A DNA stretch of 64,000 nt from Flavobacterium shii (GCF_025847235.1 NZ_JAOZEW010000001.1:62001-126000); one strand, 5' to 3'. Numbered from the stretch's first letter, positions 17,682 through 26,935 are shown. The notes: generated by a model not told the origin, from the sequence alone. A program made the numbers and translations.

Positions 17682-18584
17682 ATGAAAAAACTAACAACAT
17701 ACCAGATCGATTCTTTCACAAAAGAAAAATTCAAAGGAAATCCAGCAGGAGTAGTTGTAAATGCCGATGGATTGAATGATTATCAAATGCAGCAAATCGC
17801 AAGAGAATTAAATAACTCCGAAACAGCTTTTCTTTTCTCTCCAGATAGTGAGGATTGTGATGGAGTAATACGATACTTTACGCCAAGTACCGAAGTTCCT
17901 ATTTGCGGACACGCTACTATTGCTGCAATGTATGCCAAAGCTCATGAAGACAATTTGGATTCTTGTGTATTAAAATTCAAGACCAAGATTGGTATTCTAC
18001 CTTTTGAGATAATCAAAAATAATGGAGACTATCAAATTTTAATGACTCAGGGAAATTTTGAACTAAGTCCTGCATTTAATGAAGATATAACCACCAGAAT
18101 GATAACTGCATTAGGTCTTGAAGAATCTGATAGAAATGAAAAATGTCCAATCCAAATAGCTTCTACAGGGCACTCTAAAGTTATGATTGGAATTAAAAGC
18201 AGAACAAAACTCAATGCTTTATCTCCAAACTATAATGCTCTAGCCAATTTAAGCAAGGAGATTAATTGCAACGGATATTTTGTCTTTACATTCGATTCTG
18301 ATGATAAAGACATCTTGACTTACGGCAGAATGTTTGCTCCTGGAATTGGTATAAATGAAGACCCTGTTACTGGTAATGCAAATGGACCACTTGGAGGTTA
18401 TTTGGTACAAAATAAAATTGTAGATTTTAAAAATGATACGTTTGAATTTAACGGAAGACAAGGAGAAAAAATAGATCGTCTTGGGGTAATAAAAGTTAAA
18501 GTAAAGATTGAAAATAATAAACCGGTATTGATTCAGATAAAAGGGGATGCTGTAGTTGTTTTTAGAGCCGAAATTGAGATTTAA
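17682..18584 (+). CDS. PhzF family isomerase/epimerase-like protein
   Basis: 300 residues with the two-lobed PhzF fold. Key motifs: QIDSFTKEKFKGNPAGV at the start, the catalytic Glu in ELNNSETAFLF (about 47), CGHATIAA, and DPVTGNANGPLGGYL in the second lobe. The family includes the phenazine enzyme PhzF and many uncharacterised members, so the substrate is unknown; no phenazine genes are around. Confidence 0.9.
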   Translation: MKKLTTYQIDSFTKEKFKGNPAGVVVNADGLNDYQMQQIARELNNSETAFLFSPDSEDCDGVIRYFTPSTEVPICGHATIAAMYAKAHEDNLDSCVLKFKTKIGILPFEIIKNNGDYQILMTQGNFELSPAFNEDITTRMITALGLEESDRNEKCPIQIASTGHSKVMIGIKSRTKLNALSPNYNALANLSKEINCNGYFVFTFDSDDKDILTYGRMFAPGIGINEDPVTGNANGPLGGYLVQNKIVDFKNDTFEFNGRQGEKIDRLGVIKVKVKIENNKPVLIQIKGDAVVVFRAEIEI

Positions 18585-18629
18585 AATTGATTACATCTAT
18601 TTCTCTCAATTAAAAAATAACACACATAA

Positions 18630-18782
18630 ATGAAAATTGTAGAAATTAGAAAAAGTGACCTTGATTCCTTAAGAAATACATTCTTAAAGGAAAGACAAAC
18701 AACATTTTCGTGGGTAGATTCGGCACATTTTATTTACATGATTTTGATACGGAAACTGAAGGAGAATATTGTCCATGACTAA
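18630..18782 (+). pseudogene. GNAT acetyltransferase, truncated remnant
   Basis: An ATG at 18630 opens MKIVEIRKSDLDSLRNTFLK, then QTTFSWVDSAHF, the usual start of a small GNAT acetyltransferase. The frame then breaks: the next expected segment (HDFDTETEGEY) is readable only in another frame at about 18736-18770. The reading stops at 18782 and the catalytic core is missing. A frameshift plus a large deletion explain this. Confidence 0.7.
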
Positions 18783-18802
18783 TTATCCAAATAAACCTTA
18801 AA

Positions 18803-19240
18803 ATGAAAAAATATAAATCCAAAATTGACACTCCATTAATAGTTTTTTTATCGATCATTTTTATCCCTTCACTATTTAAAATGTTATATGATAAAGATTG
18901 GTACGTGGCATCTTTTATGACTCTTGCAATACTATTTATTTTACATCTATTTTCAACAACCTATTATATTATTACCGAAAATAATTTAATTGTAAAATCA
19001 GGGTTTCTGGTATCTATTACGGTTGATATTCGGAATATAAAAAAAATGTCCGAAACAAATACCCTTCTAAGTTCACCCGCATTATCATTTGACAGACTTG
19101 AGGTTTTATATAATAAATTTGATACCGTTGTAATTTCACCAAAAGACAAACAGGAGTTTATTCAAACACTAAAAAATATTAACCCTGAAATAGAGATTAA
19201 GTTAAAAGCATCAAATCATGAAAAAGATATACATTGTTGA
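18803..19240 (+). CDS. Membrane protein with bacterial PH domain (PF06713-like)
   Basis: 145 residues. Two membrane helices (about 11-28 and 35-53) are followed by a small all-beta domain with TYYIITENNLIVKSGFLVSITVDIRNIKKM and VVISPKDKQEFIQTLKNINPEIEI, matching the bacterial PH domain found in YyaB-like proteins. Role unknown. Its last 22 bases overlap the start of the decayed arginase-family gene. Confidence 0.75.
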   Translation: MKKYKSKIDTPLIVFLSIIFIPSLFKMLYDKDWYVASFMTLAILFILHLFSTTYYIITENNLIVKSGFLVSITVDIRNIKKMSETNTLLSSPALSFDRLEVLYNKFDTVVISPKDKQEFIQTLKNINPEIEIKLKASNHEKDIHC

Positions 19241-19652
19241 ATTTCCGTCAAATCTGGGATTAAAAGAGCCGCAACCTAATAAAGAACCTGGAGTAAAACA
19301 TTTACCAGAATGGTTAAAGAAACACGATTTGTATAATTCTCTCAATCCAGAAAGTATATTGTGACTTGTTCCTTTTGGAAATTAAAAATAAGAATCTGGA
19401 TGGATTTTGGCTTTATATTGATGTTGGTGTTTTAAACGATATAATAATGCCTTGCGCAGATAGCCAAACTCTGGATAGTTTGACCTATGAAGAATTCAAT
19501 GAACTAACTTATCTTCTATTTCAAAGTGACAAACTCACTGGACTTGAAATAACAATCCTCGATCCCGACTTAGATACTACAGGACATACGCCAAAGATTT
19601 TGTAAAAAATATTAGCAATACTTTTAATTCTGCTAAGGCAAACAAGGAATAG
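19219..19652 (+). pseudogene. Arginase/agmatinase family gene with internal deletion and frameshifts
   Basis: The first part (19219-19365) reads MKKIYIVEFPSNLGLKEPQP with EPGVKHLPEWLKKH, a typical arginase-family N terminus, and ends in TGA. The second (19366-19605) reads DGFWLYIDVGVLNDIIMPCAD then GLEITILDPDLD, which is the family C terminus. About half of the protein between them, with the first metal-binding motifs, is missing, and the normal DVDVL metal site reads DVGVL. A further frameshift near 19590 restores the tail YAKDFVKNISNTF up to a stop at 19652. A dead gene. Confidence 0.8.
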
Positions 19653-19797
19653 AAATGATATTCAGATAATTTTTACAAATAAAAAACTTCATTTATTTAC
19701 TTTGTAATAAAAAAGACATATTTTTGTAAGGTTATATTTATGACAAATTATTTATATAACTGATTTTAAATACTTTTAATAATTAACAATATAAATA

Positions 19798-20481
19798 ATG
19801 AAAACAAAATTCCTTACATTAGTAATTGCAATTTTTATGGTGGTAAGTTGTAAAAATAACAACGACAATCAAAAAGTTGAAACTGGAGATTTAAATAAAG
19901 ATTTGACTTCTCTGGAAAAATTAACAACAGGCAATCAACGCTTTTTGGATGAGAAATCAATCCATCCCCATCAAAACAAAAAATCTGTTTTAGAAAATCA
20001 GAATGGACAAAAACCATTTGCAGTTATTATAACCTGTTCTGACAGTAGAGTTTCTCCCGAAATTGTGTTTGACCAAGGCATTGGTGATTTATTTGTGATA
20101 CGTAATGCCGGAAACTTAATTTCGGATATCGATATGGGAAGCATTGAGTATGCTATAGAACACTTAGATTCTAAATTAATCGTTGTTTTAGGTCATACTG
20201 AATGTGGTGCAATAAAAGCCTATATCAATGATAATGATGGAGCCTATAAGAAACATTTAAGCCATATCGATAATATTGTAGAAATGATATCAGAGGAAGA
20301 TGAAGAAAAACAAGCTGATAAAACAACTCCTAAATCAACTGACTATCTAGGTGCAATTAAAGCTAACATCATGCACTCTACAAAGCTAATACAAGATAAT
20401 CCTATCATAAAAGAGTATAAAATAAAAATTGTACCAATGTTATATGATGTTCATACTGGGCAAATTGTAAAGTTGCAATAA
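19798..20481 (+). CDS. Beta-class carbonic anhydrase, lipoprotein-type
   Basis: 227 residues. Interconverts CO2 and bicarbonate. A lipoprotein signal with lipobox VVSC (Cys at about 18) predicts periplasmic, membrane-anchored placement, unlike the cytosolic enzymes. Zinc ligands and catalytic pair are present: ITCSDSR (Cys80, Asp82, Arg84) and GHTECGA (His133, Cys136). An acidic linker (EEDEEKQADK) interrupts the C-terminal half. The AT-rich upstream region is 145 bp long. A role in bicarbonate supply or pH control in the periplasm is inferred. Confidence 0.92.
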   Translation: MKTKFLTLVIAIFMVVSCKNNNDNQKVETGDLNKDLTSLEKLTTGNQRFLDEKSIHPHQNKKSVLENQNGQKPFAVIITCSDSRVSPEIVFDQGIGDLFVIRNAGNLISDIDMGSIEYAIEHLDSKLIVVLGHTECGAIKAYINDNDGAYKKHLSHIDNIVEMISEEDEEKQADKTTPKSTDYLGAIKANIMHSTKLIQDNPIIKEYKIKIVPMLYDVHTGQIVKLQ

Positions 20482-20490
20482 CAAGACTAC

Positions 20491-21016
20491 ATGCAAAATA
20501 ATCCTTTAAAATGGTATAAGGTAACAGTAGTTTTTTATATCTGCTGTTTACTTTTTACTACAATTAACCTATACAATTCTTACAAATATTACATCATAAT
20601 ATCCGAATCTTTAATTTGCATATTTTTTATATTATTAGCTCTAAGTAAGACTAATAAAATAAGAGAATTAACTTACAATCATATTAAATATATCTTTTCA
20701 AAAAAATATCGTTTGGCATTTGCCGTAACATTTTGTATTTTTTCATTAGGTATAAATTATGCCCTTGGAATAAGAACTAATACTGAAATTGAAAAAAACG
20801 GAATAACAACAGAGGCTATTATTCAGAGTCAACTTAAAACAGCCAAAGCAACATACCAAAGATCCTTAAATTCATATACTATTTAGTACAAAAGAAGGAA
20901 AAGAATACACTATTTCGAAAAGCGTAGATAAAGCTTTTTATGAAAAAAAAACCATAAGCAAAAAAATAAAAATTAGATATCTACCAAATAACCCATCTAT
21001 TTTTAAAATAATATAA
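20491..21016 (+). pseudogene. Frameshifted membrane protein (DUF3592-like tail)
   Basis: The first frame (20491-20886) encodes three hydrophobic helices and ends ...RSLNSYTI then TAG. From about 20882 the +1 frame continues smoothly as FSTKEGKEYTISKSV, then IKIRYLPNNPSIFKII and a stop at 21014-21016. IRYLPNNPS resembles the closing motif of DUF3592-type proteins. A one-base loss in ACTATTTAG explains the break. Either a pseudogene or a sequencing error. Confidence 0.65.
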
Positions 21017-21050
21017 TTGCTGTTTAAATTAATAAAAAAATTATATTGCT

Positions 21051-21398
21051 ATGAAATACAAAAAATATTTAATCCCAGTTCTATTAGCCATTTTGTTTTA
21101 TGTAGTGTTTATTTCTTCATTCTTAATAAATATTTGGGGATACATCGTTGATAAAAATTACTATATCCCAAAGGAATCTAACCTATTTATCTTTAATGCT
21201 ACCGTTATGCAAAAGGGTTCTAGTGATGCTTGGGTATATGGCGAAGATTACAATAATTACTATTTTAATGCAGGTCTAAAAACTGAAGATATTATTTGGA
21301 TTTCTAAAGTAGATATGAAAAGTTGTCCTAACTTTGAACCTACAAATATTAAAACTTGGTGCGGAGCAGAAATTCCCCATGAAAAAATTAAGAATTAG
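21051..21398 (+). CDS. Hypothetical protein with N-terminal membrane anchor
   Basis: 115 residues, not recognised. One hydrophobic helix (about 7-29) is followed by a soluble domain with several aromatic residues and two Cys (MKSCPNFEP, KTWCGAEIP). N-terminal basic residues MKYKKYL suggest an inner-membrane anchor or an uncleaved signal. It follows the frameshifted gene by 34 bp and precedes the NTF2-like gene by 20 bp. Confidence 0.6.
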   Translation: MKYKKYLIPVLLAILFYVVFISSFLINIWGYIVDKNYYIPKESNLFIFNATVMQKGSSDAWVYGEDYNNYYFNAGLKTEDIIWISKVDMKSCPNFEPTNIKTWCGAEIPHEKIKN

Positions 21399-21418
21399 AT
21401 AAAAAATAAATAACAAGA

Positions 21419-21766
21419 ATGACAATAGAACAAATTATCGATGCCCAAATGTTGGCTTTTGACAATAGGGACATAAAAAACATGATGCCATTATATAGCG
21501 ATAACATCAAAATTATTAATTTCTCTGATAATTCAATAACCATTAATGGAATAGGTGACTGTGAAAAAATGTTTATCACATTATTCGAAAACTCACCAAA
21601 TCTTCGAGCCGAAATAATAAAAACAATCCATTTTGATAATAAAATAATTGTTCAGGAATACATCTACGGTAGAAATGGAAGCGATGAAAGAACGGAACAA
21701 GTAGTTATTTTTGAAGTGAATGACCAAAAAATAACCCGAATGGATTTGATAAGAAAAGCCGTTTAG
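21419..21766 (+). CDS. SnoaL/NTF2-like protein
   Basis: 115 residues with a one-domain NTF2-like cone fold: MTIEQIIDAQMLAFDNRDIKNMMPLYSDNIKIINF, then the central helix CEKMFITLFENSPN, then three strands ending FEVNDQKITRMDLIRK. Similar proteins act as isomerases, cyclases or ligand binders; the substrate here is unknown. Confidence 0.8.
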   Translation: MTIEQIIDAQMLAFDNRDIKNMMPLYSDNIKIINFSDNSITINGIGDCEKMFITLFENSPNLRAEIIKTIHFDNKIIVQEYIYGRNGSDERTEQVVIFEVNDQKITRMDLIRKAV

Positions 21767-21867
21767 CTTACGCAAAAATGCATCTTAAATGATTATAAGT
21801 TATTTTATAAAAAATAACTTATAATCACTGCTTCGTTTAATGTGACAAAAATTAAATTCCGAATGTT

Positions 21868-22407
21868 ATGAAACCAAATTTTAGTAAATTCCCAAGGTTA
21901 AAAACTGAGAGATTAGTATTGAGAAATCTGGAAGTCCAAGATTTTGAATTTATCCATAAGTTACATTCTGATCCAATTGTAAACTCATTTGTAGGTAGGG
22001 ATAATTCCTCCAATTTAGATAAAGCAGAAGCATATATAACCCGAATAAATAATCTGATTGCCAAGAATGAGTGCATATATTGGGTAATTGCGTTAAAAGA
22101 AAATAATGATTTAATAGGTTCTGTATGTCTTTGGAACTTTGATTTGGAGAATGATATAGTCGAAATTGGCTACGAAATGTTAACACAATACCAAGGAAAA
22201 GGATTTATGTCGGAAGCATTGAAAGAAGTTGTAAAATATGCTTTTGAAGGAATAAAGGCATCGCTTATAACAGCTTTTCCTTCCTCAGATAATATCAATT
22301 CGGTAACTATATTAAAAAGAAATAATTTTCAATACGAAGACAAACCTTATAATAATACGCATCTTAATGTAAAAAATATAGTAACTTATACTTTGAGGAA
22401 GCCATAA
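21868..22407 (+). CDS. GNAT family N-acetyltransferase (RimJ/RimL type)
   Basis: 179 residues. LKTERLVLRNLEVQDFEFIHKLHSDP is the standard opening of RimJ/RimL-type acetyltransferases. The acetyl-CoA site follows as IGYEMLTQYQGKGFMSEALKEVVKYAF, where QGKGFM is the pyrophosphate-binding loop. The target (ribosomal protein, antibiotic or metabolite) cannot be inferred. The methyltransferase starts 27 bp downstream. Confidence 0.9.
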   Translation: MKPNFSKFPRLKTERLVLRNLEVQDFEFIHKLHSDPIVNSFVGRDNSSNLDKAEAYITRINNLIAKNECIYWVIALKENNDLIGSVCLWNFDLENDIVEIGYEMLTQYQGKGFMSEALKEVVKYAFEGIKASLITAFPSSDNINSVTILKRNNFQYEDKPYNNTHLNVKNIVTYTLRKP

Positions 22408-22434
22408 ATAAAAGCAAAAGTCATAGTCAATAAC

Positions 22435-23169
22435 ATGAAACAAAATAAATATGATGATAAATCTTTCTTCGAGAATTATGGCAAAATGCCACGTTCTGTC
22501 GACGGATTAAATGCAGCAGGAGAATGGTATGTTTTACGTGAAATGTTACCTGAGTTTAAAGATAGAAATGTTCTAGATTTAGGTTGTGGATACGGTTGGC
22601 ATTGTATTTATGCAAAAGAACAAGGCGCAAAAAATGTTGTTGGGGTTGATTTATCTGAAAAAATGATCCAAAAAGCCAAAGAGAATTCAAAAGGCTTAAC
22701 CATAGATTACAAACAAGGCGCAATTGAAGATATCGACTTTAAACCCGAAGAATTTGATATTGTAATTAGTTCCCTCGCATTTCATTATGTAAAAGATCTT
22801 GAAACTGTTTTTAACAAAATTAATCAGTACCTAAAGAAAGGTGGCAGCTTTGTTTTTTCTATGGAACATCCTGTATTTACATCTCGACCAGAACAAGATT
22901 GGTTTACCGATACAGATGGAAATCGCTTGCATTGGCCAATTGATAATTATCAAAATGAAGGCATAAGATACACACAATTTCTAGGTCACGAAGTAATTAA
23001 ATACCACCGAACTTTCGAAACTATTGTAAATACATTAATCAAAGCCAACTTTACTGTCAAACAAATATCTGAACCGAAACCTTCTACCGAAATACTTGAG
23101 AAATATCCCGAAATGATTGACGAGAGCAGAAGACCTATATTTATATTGATTTCGGCGGTTAAGAATTAA
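22435..23169 (+). CDS. Class I SAM-dependent methyltransferase
   Basis: 244 residues. Motif I is VLDLGCGYGWHCIYA, the acidic end of strand 2 is VVGVDLSEKMI, and motif IV is FDIVISSLAFHYVKDL. The C-terminal part (MEHPVFTSRPEQDW, GHEVIKYHRTFETIVNTL) matches a broad Methyltransf_11/25 group of unknown substrate. Probably co-transcribed with the acetyltransferase before it. Confidence 0.9.
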   Translation: MKQNKYDDKSFFENYGKMPRSVDGLNAAGEWYVLREMLPEFKDRNVLDLGCGYGWHCIYAKEQGAKNVVGVDLSEKMIQKAKENSKGLTIDYKQGAIEDIDFKPEEFDIVISSLAFHYVKDLETVFNKINQYLKKGGSFVFSMEHPVFTSRPEQDWFTDTDGNRLHWPIDNYQNEGIRYTQFLGHEVIKYHRTFETIVNTLIKANFTVKQISEPKPSTEILEKYPEMIDESRRPIFILISAVKN

Positions 23170-23301
23170 TAATAATCAGGCTGTATAAGATAAATGAACT
23201 CTAAGTTTTCTTTACCTAAAAGACTAACCATATAAGTCCATTTGAGAGAAACATTTAAAAACTTATATTTTCTTTAATAACTTATATGGACTTAAATAGT
23301 T

Positions 23302-24360
23302 TTAGAAAGTTGACTTATTTGCTTTAAAAAAAAATAAAATTTCATTATATAATTCTACCCGGCTTTTCTCCAAATGCATAACATGAGTTCCTTTTTCCAA
23401 TACCACATACTTCTTTGATTTTGCATTTTCTAGAGAGAGGAATAAATTTTCGGCATCGGCATTATTAGGATATTTGTCCCATTCACCTCTTATTATTAAG
23501 GTTGAAGATTTAATATCCCTCGGATTATAATAGGGTTTATTGTGCAATAGATCTTCGACATCTTGATTTGGACCTGAAGGGAAACGGATACTTTCTGTTT
23601 TAAACTTTCTAAGTAATGGATCACTTTTTCTCCAATTTTCTCCCCAATTAGTAAAAATTTCTTTTTCTAATTGACATATTTCTCCATCAGGAGTTAGACT
23701 TTTCATGGCATCAATCCTTTGTTTAGGAGTCATCTCATCAAAAGAACCTTTAATGTTTTCAGCTTCATACGGTTCGTTTCTTACGGTTATGGTCGCAAAT
23801 AAAACTAGTTTCTCAATTTTCTCTGGAAATTTTGATGCATAAAGTGCTGCAACACTTCCACCCCATGAATGACCTATCAAATACACTTTATTTTTACCCG
23901 TCTTTTTTATAATTAAATCTACAGCCTTATCAACATCCAAAAACACATCCTGAGCTCTGCCAACGACTTTACTTTCTTTAGAATGATTTTCCATTTCTGG
24001 ATAGCGATCAGAATTTCCATAACCTAAGAAATCCAATGAAAATACGTCATACCCATTCTCTGATAAATTGGTCATCCAAGAGGTATTATTCATTTTAAAA
24101 TTAAAAGAAAGAGCCGTTGGGAATGATGAACCATGAAGAAAAAGTACCGGATAATCATTTGAAATTACTTTAGGTTGCATATGATTAATTGCAATATCTA
24201 AATTATTAATCCGACTTTGTATTTTTAAAACTTCAATACTATTCATTGTGTTTTCTTTAGAAATGATTCTGTTATTCTGTGCGTTTATTTGATATAACCC
24301 TAAAATACAAATCAATACAGATATTTTATATCTTATCATTCGTTTATTAATTTTAAGCAA
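23302..24360 (-). CDS. Secreted alpha/beta hydrolase
   Basis: Up to 352 residues. A signal peptide runs from MIRYKISVLICILGLYQINAQ, so the true start may be the second Met at 24339. The hydrolase core has the oxyanion strand VLFLHGSSFP, nucleophile elbow GHSWGG, the acidic stretch LIIRGEWDKYP and His in LEKGTHVMHLEKS. A cap domain lies between. Substrate unknown; the exported location suggests scavenging or detoxification. Confidence 0.88.
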   Translation of the reverse strand: MLKINKRMIRYKISVLICILGLYQINAQNNRIISKENTMNSIEVLKIQSRINNLDIAINHMQPKVISNDYPVLFLHGSSFPTALSFNFKMNNTSWMTNLSENGYDVFSLDFLGYGNSDRYPEMENHSKESKVVGRAQDVFLDVDKAVDLIIKKTGKNKVYLIGHSWGGSVAALYASKFPEKIEKLVLFATITVRNEPYEAENIKGSFDEMTPKQRIDAMKSLTPDGEICQLEKEIFTNWGENWRKSDPLLRKFKTESIRFPSGPNQDVEDLLHNKPYYNPRDIKSSTLIIRGEWDKYPNNADAENLFLSLENAKSKKYVVLEKGTHVMHLEKSRVELYNEILFFFKANKSTF

Positions 24361-24508
24361 AAATAAACTTCCAATATCTTTAATACTTCATTTAATACTT
24401 AACTATGAGTACAAAATAGTTGAATAAACATGAACTTAAAAGTAATGAGCAATCTCTATTTTTTGTAACAAAAAAAATAATCTCACGTCTTATAAAGAAA
24501 TCATCATC

Positions 24509-26008
24509 ATGACAATCAAAACAATCAACCATTATTTATTACTGTTATTCTTTATAGCTTCGCTCTCATTATCAGCTCAGGTTGATAAAAACTCAGACTT
24601 ATATAAAACTATCATTTCCAGAGATAGTCTGCTCTTTAAGGTTGGCTTTAATACTTGCGACATCAATCAATTTGAAACTTTATTAACCGAAGACTTTGAG
24701 TTTTTTCACGACGAAGACAGTATATCCAATAAAAAGAAATTCTTATCTAATATTCGCAACGGATTATGTGCCTCTTCTAAAACATATCAATTAAGAAGAG
24801 ATTTAATTGCCGGAAGCACCGAAATTTATCCACTCTATAAAGACAAAGTTCTTTATGGTGCAATACAAACAGGTATTCATAAATTTTACAGAATAACCAC
24901 AGACAAAAAAGAAACTCCCGGAAGTAGTGCTCGATTTACCCATTTATGGCTGTTGCAAAAAGGAAACTGGAAACTAGCTCGAGGACTTAGTTACGATCAT
25001 CAAAACAATAATACCATAGCTAATAAATCGGTAATTTTCGACAATGATGCCGAAATTGAAAATTGGCTCAAAGAAAACAATGTTCCTACCCTTGGACTTG
25101 GCATAATCAATGATGGGAAACTACAACAAATTAAAGTTTTTGGTGACCTAAAAAAAGGAGTAACGGCACCTTACAATACTATTTTTAATGTTGCTTCACT
25201 GACCAAACCAATTACTGCAATGGTTACTTTAAAATTAGTAAGCTTAGGCAAATGGGATTTGGATGAACCACTTTATAAATATTGGATTGATCCAGATGTA
25301 GCAAATGATCCTCAAGTTAAAAAACTAACTACAAGACATATTTTAAGTCATCAAACGGGTTTTTCGAACTGGCGTTGGAATAATACCGATAAAAAACTAC
25401 ACTTTCAATTTGAACCAGGGACGAAATACCAATACTCCGGTGAAGGTTTTGAATATTTACGAAAAGCATTAGAAAAAAAATTCAATAAAACGCTTGACCA
25501 ATTAGCAAAGGAATTGATATTTGCCCCTTTGCAAATGAACGACACCAATTATATATGGGATAAAAAAACAGACGAAACAAGATTTGCAATAGGATATGAT
25601 CCAAAAGGGAATGCGTACGAAACGGAGAAAAGAAAAACTGCAAATGCTGCCGATGACCTCTTAACAACCATTGAAGATTATGGAAAATTTCTAGTTAGTG
25701 TAATGAATGGAGATGGATTATCAAAAAAAGTTTTTGACGATATGAAAACTAATCAGGTAGAAACAAAAGCAGGAAAACATTTTGGCTTAGGCCTTGAAAT
25801 CTACGATTTGGGAAATGGAGAAACAGCATTATCACATGGCGGTGCAGACAGAGGTGCACAAACGATCTTTTTTATACTTCCGAAAACAAAACAAGGAATC
25901 ATAATTTTTACCAATGTCGATGATGGTTATAAAGTATATGAAAAACTACTCACCCATTATCTGGGAAATAATGGAAAAAAAATAATCGAAATCGAAACCA
26001 AAAAATAA
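24509..26008 (+). CDS. Serine hydrolase of the beta-lactamase (class C/AmpC-like) fold with N-terminal NTF2-like domain
   Basis: 499 residues. Signal peptide (about 1-23), an NTF2/DUF4440-like domain (about 28-160, FEFFHDEDS and LLQKGNWKLARGLSYDHQ), then a penicillin-binding-like hydrolase domain. The nucleophile motif SxxK is in NVASLTKPIT, the second motif is YSG (KYQYSGEGF) and the third is HGG (LSHGGADRG). Such proteins are often esterases or D-aminopeptidases rather than true beta-lactamases. The two-domain fusion is common in Bacteroidota. Confidence 0.88.
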   Translation: MTIKTINHYLLLLFFIASLSLSAQVDKNSDLYKTIISRDSLLFKVGFNTCDINQFETLLTEDFEFFHDEDSISNKKKFLSNIRNGLCASSKTYQLRRDLIAGSTEIYPLYKDKVLYGAIQTGIHKFYRITTDKKETPGSSARFTHLWLLQKGNWKLARGLSYDHQNNNTIANKSVIFDNDAEIENWLKENNVPTLGLGIINDGKLQQIKVFGDLKKGVTAPYNTIFNVASLTKPITAMVTLKLVSLGKWDLDEPLYKYWIDPDVANDPQVKKLTTRHILSHQTGFSNWRWNNTDKKLHFQFEPGTKYQYSGEGFEYLRKALEKKFNKTLDQLAKELIFAPLQMNDTNYIWDKKTDETRFAIGYDPKGNAYETEKRKTANAADDLLTTIEDYGKFLVSVMNGDGLSKKVFDDMKTNQVETKAGKHFGLGLEIYDLGNGETALSHGGADRGAQTIFFILPKTKQGIIIFTNVDDGYKVYEKLLTHYLGNNGKKIIEIETKK

Positions 26009-26041
26009 TTTAACAACTCAAGAATTAACCAACCAAAAAAC

Positions 26042-26239
26042 ATGAATACTAATAATCAAGATGAACAAATTAGATGTCGAAAATGTCATTCGACACAAAT
26101 ATATGCCGATAAAAAAGGGTTTAGCGGAAAGAAAGCTTGTTGTGGAGCAATTCTGGCTGGTCCTTTGGGCTTATTATGTGGAACTCACAGATCGAATAAA
26201 GTTAGATTAACTTGTCTAAAATGTAAACATACCTGGTAA
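26042..26239 (+). CDS. Small zinc-ribbon protein
   Basis: 65 residues. Two CxxC knuckles (IRCRKCHS at about 11-16 and LTCLKCKHTW at the C terminus) form a zinc ribbon, with a central hydrophobic, Gly/Cys-rich stretch KACCGAILAGPLGLLCG. The stop TAA is immediately followed by the ATG of the next gene, so the pair is translationally coupled. Function unknown. Confidence 0.78.
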   Translation: MNTNNQDEQIRCRKCHSTQIYADKKGFSGKKACCGAILAGPLGLLCGTHRSNKVRLTCLKCKHTW

Positions 26240-26563
26240 ATGAAACTAAATGAATTTACATTAGGCTGTCACGGAATTCCCGAAAGGTGTTTTAAAATCA
26301 ATGATAAACACATGGCTTTCTGTGCAAGATGTTTAGGTGCAAGCATCGGACATATTTTATGTGCAATATGTTATTTTGTGTATTTCCTTCCTCCTTTTTA
26401 TTTCTCGATTATCGGTTTAGCATTAATGCTTGCAGATTGGTATTTACAAAACTCATTGCACAAATATCATAGTAATTTCATGAGATTACTTACTGGTATA
26501 ATCGGCGGATTCTCAATGGGAATTATTATCTGGGAAGCAATTGATATTGTTATAAAATTTTAA
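26240..26563 (+). CDS. DUF2085 family membrane protein
   Basis: 107 residues. The Cys-rich opening LGCHGIPERCFKINDKHMAFCARCLG is the DUF2085 signature and is followed by two or three membrane helices (about 39-60, 60-75 and 85-104). The ATG follows the previous stop codon without a gap. Function of the family is unknown; the Cys/His pattern suggests metal binding. Confidence 0.85.
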   Translation: MKLNEFTLGCHGIPERCFKINDKHMAFCARCLGASIGHILCAICYFVYFLPPFYFSIIGLALMLADWYLQNSLHKYHSNFMRLLTGIIGGFSMGIIIWEAIDIVIKF

Positions 26564-26600
26564 TTTTATATTTAAGAGTAAAACACTAAAACTTTTGCCC

Positions 26601-26702
26601 GTGTGGTATGGTGGCGGTATTGGAAACAACCGTAACACTTCTGTAAGTGTAGGACACCTTAGCTATGCGGGTTTTATATTTCCTAAAATTACAGAGTTAT
26701 GA
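26601..26702 (+). pseudogene. C-terminal remnant, VWYGGGIGNNRNTS...
   Basis: The frame encodes VWYGGGIGNNRNTSVSVGH and then LSYAGFIFPKITEL before TGA; composition is protein-like. No ATG start exists upstream in frame. Its TGA overlaps the ATG of the next remnant as ATGA, as in an operon. Family not recognised. Confidence 0.35.
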
Positions 26703-26935
26703 GTACAAACAATCTTTCAAAAGAAGCCGAAACAAGGCTTGCTGATTTTTTTTAACAAAACAATAGACCCAAAAGCTATGGCTAAGGAGATAAGGCAAGT
26801 AAATTACATACTCGCTTTAGGTCTTATGAGGGAACATGAAACCCTTCAACTCAAAATAGTCAACTTAGAAAAAAATTTTTTATTGGTTAAATGAATTAGC
26901 CGAAGTTTTAAATCCTTATTTGGGAACCGAATAAA
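26699..26935 (+). pseudogene. Small helical protein gene broken in homopolymer tracts
   Basis: ATG at 26699 gives MSTNNLSKEAETRLADFF and then a stop within a run of eight T. Skipping one base restores NKTIDPKAMAKEIRQVNYIL, then ALGLMREHETLQLKIVNLEKN; a second slip in AAAAAAATTTTTT restores WLNELAEVLNPYLGTE. The joined product is a coherent helical protein of about 78 residues. Two single-base changes in homopolymers mean real decay, phase variation or read errors. Confidence 0.55.

Noticed and set aside
17682..18584. Phenazine biosynthesis
   Set aside because: PhzF-like proteins are widespread outside phenazine pathways and no other phz genes are present.
24509..26008. True beta-lactamase (antibiotic resistance)
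   Set aside because: The SxxK fold is shared by esterases and peptidases, and the NTF2-like fusion is unlike resistance enzymes.
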